Assembly (NCBI GenBank): GCA_903823545.1
Contig: CAIJTL010001099.1
Coordinates: 1 to 6,896 of the forward strand
Length of the DNA: 6,896 nucleotides
Reading direction: 5' to 3'
From: an uncultured Planctomycetaceae bacterium
Lineage (GTDB): Bacteria > Planctomycetota > Planctomycetia > Planctomycetales > Planctomycetaceae
Position 1 is the first letter of the stretch. Every line of letters begins with the position of its first letter. The notes beneath the pieces are model-generated. The model was not told where the DNA came from. It ran no database searches and worked only from the letters and a program-made list of their open reading frames with translations. The translations under genes and the position numbers were made by a program. Below are positions 5,299-6,896 of this stretch, piece after piece.

Positions 5299-6830
5299 TG
5301 ACGAACCATGAGATGAACGATGGGGCGATGGGGCGAGGGGGCGAAGGGGAGAAATGCTCGTTCTGTCGCCGGGCGTTCCTTTCTGATTTCGGCATGGGTT
5401 TCACTGGCCTCGCGCTTGGAGCAATCTTGTCCGAAGACGGAATCGTCCGCGCCGAAGCCGATCCTGTGGTTTCTCCCCCTCTCCCGCTCGCCCCCTCTCC
5501 CCCTCACCTCAAACCGCGTGCCAAGTCTGTCATCTGGATTTTCCTCTCCGGCGGTTACAGCCACGTTGAGACGTTCGATCCAAAACCGGCGCTCAATCAG
5601 TACGCGGGGATGACTTTTGATAAGACGCCGTTTGAGAATCCGCTGAACTCGCCGTTGCACAAGAAGCGGTTTCGATCGGTGGCGGCGGAAGAGATCAACG
5701 TTCGCGATGTGTACCCGACGATCTATCCGATGCAGGTCGGTTGGCGGAAGCACGGAGACAGCGGCATCGAAATGACCGATTGGTGGCCGCATCTGGCGGG
5801 GCAGGTCGATGAGCTGTGTTTCGTCCGCAACATGTGGACGACGGACAACGACCACGCGGCCGAGAATCAAATTCACACCGGGCGGCATCGCCTTGACGAA
5901 CAACAACCGAGCGTCGGAGCGTGGGCACACTACGGACTCGGCACGCTCAACGAGAACCTGCCGAAGTTCGCGGTGCTCGGCGGGCCGACGCGGTCGGACA
6001 CGCGGTTGTCGATCGACTCGATGTACCTCGGACCGCAGCACGCCGGAGTTCCGATCGCTCTCGACCCGAAAAACCCGCTGCCGTTCGGACAGCGTCAGGC
6101 CGGGCAGTCGCTCGAAGAGCAACGCCGCGAGTACGACCTGATCAACAAGCTCAACCTGCTAACGGCGGTCGAGTATCCCGAGGACCAAGAGCTGCAAGCT
6201 CGCATCCGCGCGTACGAACTGGCGTTTCGGATGCAGGCGGCTGTCCCGGAGGCGATCGACTTCTCGCAAGAAACCGCCGCGACACAATCGCTCTACGGTT
6301 TGAACGCCGACAACACCAAGCTCGCCGGTCAGCGGTTGCTGGCGGCCAGACGGCTGGTCGAACGAGGCGTCCGCTTCGTGCAAGTCTTCCCGTCGCCTTA
6401 CGGAGTTTGGGACTCGCATCAAAAGTTGAAAGACAACCACACGCGGCTGTGCGCGACGGTCGATCTGCCGGTCGCAGGTTTGATCCAGGATTTGAAACAG
6501 CGCGGGTTGCTCGACGACACGCTGGTCGTCTTCTGCACCGAGTTCGGTCGAACTCCGGGCCTCGAACTGCGAGGCGGCGGCAAGGACGGTCGCGATCATC
6601 ACCCAAACGGCTTCACGATCTGGATGGCCGGAGCGGGATTGAAGAAGGGCTACGTCCACGGAGCCACCGACGAACTCGGCTACCACGCGCTCGGCGAAGG
6701 ACACTACGTCACCGACCTTCACGCGACCGTGTTGCATCTGCTCGGCCTAGACAACCGCCGTCTGCATTACCCCGGCCGCAAGCGATTGGAAATCGACGAC
6801 GGCCGAGTGATTGAAGATGTTCTCGCGTGA
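5295..6830 (+). CDS. DUF1501 protein with twin-arginine signal
   Basis: 511 residues from ATG 5295, which overlaps the IVP-like stop as ATGA and has AAGGAG 11 nt upstream. The N-terminus carries a twin-arginine motif CRRAFLS (24-30) and hydrophobic stretch DFGMGFTGLALGAIL (31-45), so export folded by Tat is likely. Family blocks: KSVIWIFLSGGYSHVETFDPKP (77-98), CFVRNMWTTDNDH, LLAARRLVERGVRFVQVFPSP, EFGRTP (416-421), GRDHHPNGFTIWMAG (433-447) and DLHATVLHLLGLD near the end. The length is normal. DUF1501 belongs to the alkaline phosphatase/sulfatase-like superfamily, so a metal-dependent hydrolase is possible, but no substrate is known. These proteins commonly accompany PSD1 proteins in planctomycetes. 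Oddity: the signal peptide is flanked by two arms of the G/A-rich repeat, adding GAMGRGGEGEK before the Arg pair and SPPLPLAPSPP after the hydrophobic part. A CSFC cysteine pair precedes the Arg pair. Confidence 0.92.
   Translation: MMTNHEMNDGAMGRGGEGEKCSFCRRAFLSDFGMGFTGLALGAILSEDGIVRAEADPVVSPPLPLAPSPPHLKPRAKSVIWIFLSGGYSHVETFDPKPALNQYAGMTFDKTPFENPLNSPLHKKRFRSVAAEEINVRDVYPTIYPMQVGWRKHGDSGIEMTDWWPHLAGQVDELCFVRNMWTTDNDHAAENQIHTGRHRLDEQQPSVGAWAHYGLGTLNENLPKFAVLGGPTRSDTRLSIDSMYLGPQHAGVPIALDPKNPLPFGQRQAGQSLEEQRREYDLINKLNLLTAVEYPEDQELQARIRAYELAFRMQAAVPEAIDFSQETAATQSLYGLNADNTKLAGQRLLAARRLVERGVRFVQVFPSPYGVWDSHQKLKDNHTRLCATVDLPVAGLIQDLKQRGLLDDTLVVFCTEFGRTPGLELRGGGKDGRDHHPNGFTIWMAGAGLKKGYVHGATDELGYHALGEGHYVTDLHATVLHLLGLDNRRLHYPGRKRLEIDDGRVIEDVLA
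5321..5503. repeat. G/A-rich and C/T-rich arms flanking the Tat signal of DUF1501
   Basis: Arm 5321-5354 and arm 5470-5503 are complementary at 28 of 34 positions, separated by 115 nt that encode the twin-arginine signal and the residues after it. The arms resemble those of the 4206-4320 element, and the left arm is again read as GRGGEGEK. The left arm fits a G-quadruplex pattern (G-runs 5322-5325, 5330-5333, 5337-5341, 5346-5349) beginning 27 nt after the start codon's first base. Part of the right-arm peptide may be native, since Pro-rich linkers are usual at this place in the family. Confidence 0.7.
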
Positions 6831-6896
6831 CACCTTGCTCGACATTTTTAGGCGAGCCGCAGATGAGAACATACCAATCAGCCGGAACGCGCTAGC
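6831..6896. other. Non-coding tail after DUF1501, with probable start of another repeat
   Basis: No gene starts here and no terminator hairpin with a T-tract is visible; only TTTTT at 6845-6849. Bases 6849-6859 (taggcgagccg) repeat the first 11 bases around the start of the element in PSD1 (3583-3593). The last bases, agccggaacgcgctagc, look like the left half of a palindromic repeat cut by the window edge. That reading is from memory of planctomycete repeats and is uncertain. Confidence 0.35.

Noticed and set aside
5223..6122. 299-codon minus-strand open frame opposite DUF1501
   Set aside because: Shadow of a gene with clear family motifs on the + strand; the product shows no family signature.
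5921..6814. 297-codon + frame overlapping DUF1501
   Set aside because: Arginine-rich product typical of an out-of-phase reading of a GC-rich gene.

Overview
The window reads as chromosomal DNA of a planctomycete (phylum Planctomycetota). The reasons are its gene content (sulfatase, PSD1-type cytochrome c protein with DUF1549/DUF1553, DUF1501 protein), a base composition that looks to be around 60% GC, and several short inverted repeats of a kind I associate with this phylum. I cannot place it to order or genus. All genes are on the + strand.

Layout: 1-897 is the 3' part of an iduronate-2-sulfatase-like sulfatase that begins before the window. 898-1145 is a spacer holding two large hairpin-forming inverted repeats. 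1146-4898 is a 1250-residue secreted PSD1 protein: signal peptide, planctomycete cytochrome c domain, DUF1549, a beta-rich middle region, coiled coil, DUF1553. 4924-5298 is a small four-helix-bundle protein of the 23S rRNA intervening-sequence (IVP/S23) family. 5295-6830 is a DUF1501 protein with a twin-arginine signal. 6831-6896 is non-coding tail. The last three genes look like one operon: 25 nt separate PSD1 from the IVP gene, and the IVP stop overlaps the DUF1501 ATG in an ATGA. The sulfatase may be a separate unit, because the spacer after it holds two strong hairpins.

How they may work together: PSD1 and DUF1501 proteins are exported, are very abundant in planctomycetes and are often found as pairs. 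DUF1501 is related to the alkaline phosphatase/sulfatase superfamily. With a sulfatase next door, a periplasmic role in breaking down sulfated polysaccharide is plausible but not shown. The IVP-like protein has no signal peptide and should be cytosolic, so its place in the operon is unexplained.

The most unusual feature is that at least four apparently unrelated repeat types lie inside the PSD1 and DUF1501 reading frames without breaking them: a perfect 23-bp inverted repeat, a three-stem element, a G/A-rich palindrome in several copies, and a short GAAATCCGAAG repeat. They fall in linkers between conserved blocks and are translated into low-complexity peptide. This recalls the Rickettsia palindromic elements, and I consider it the best candidate here for something under-described.
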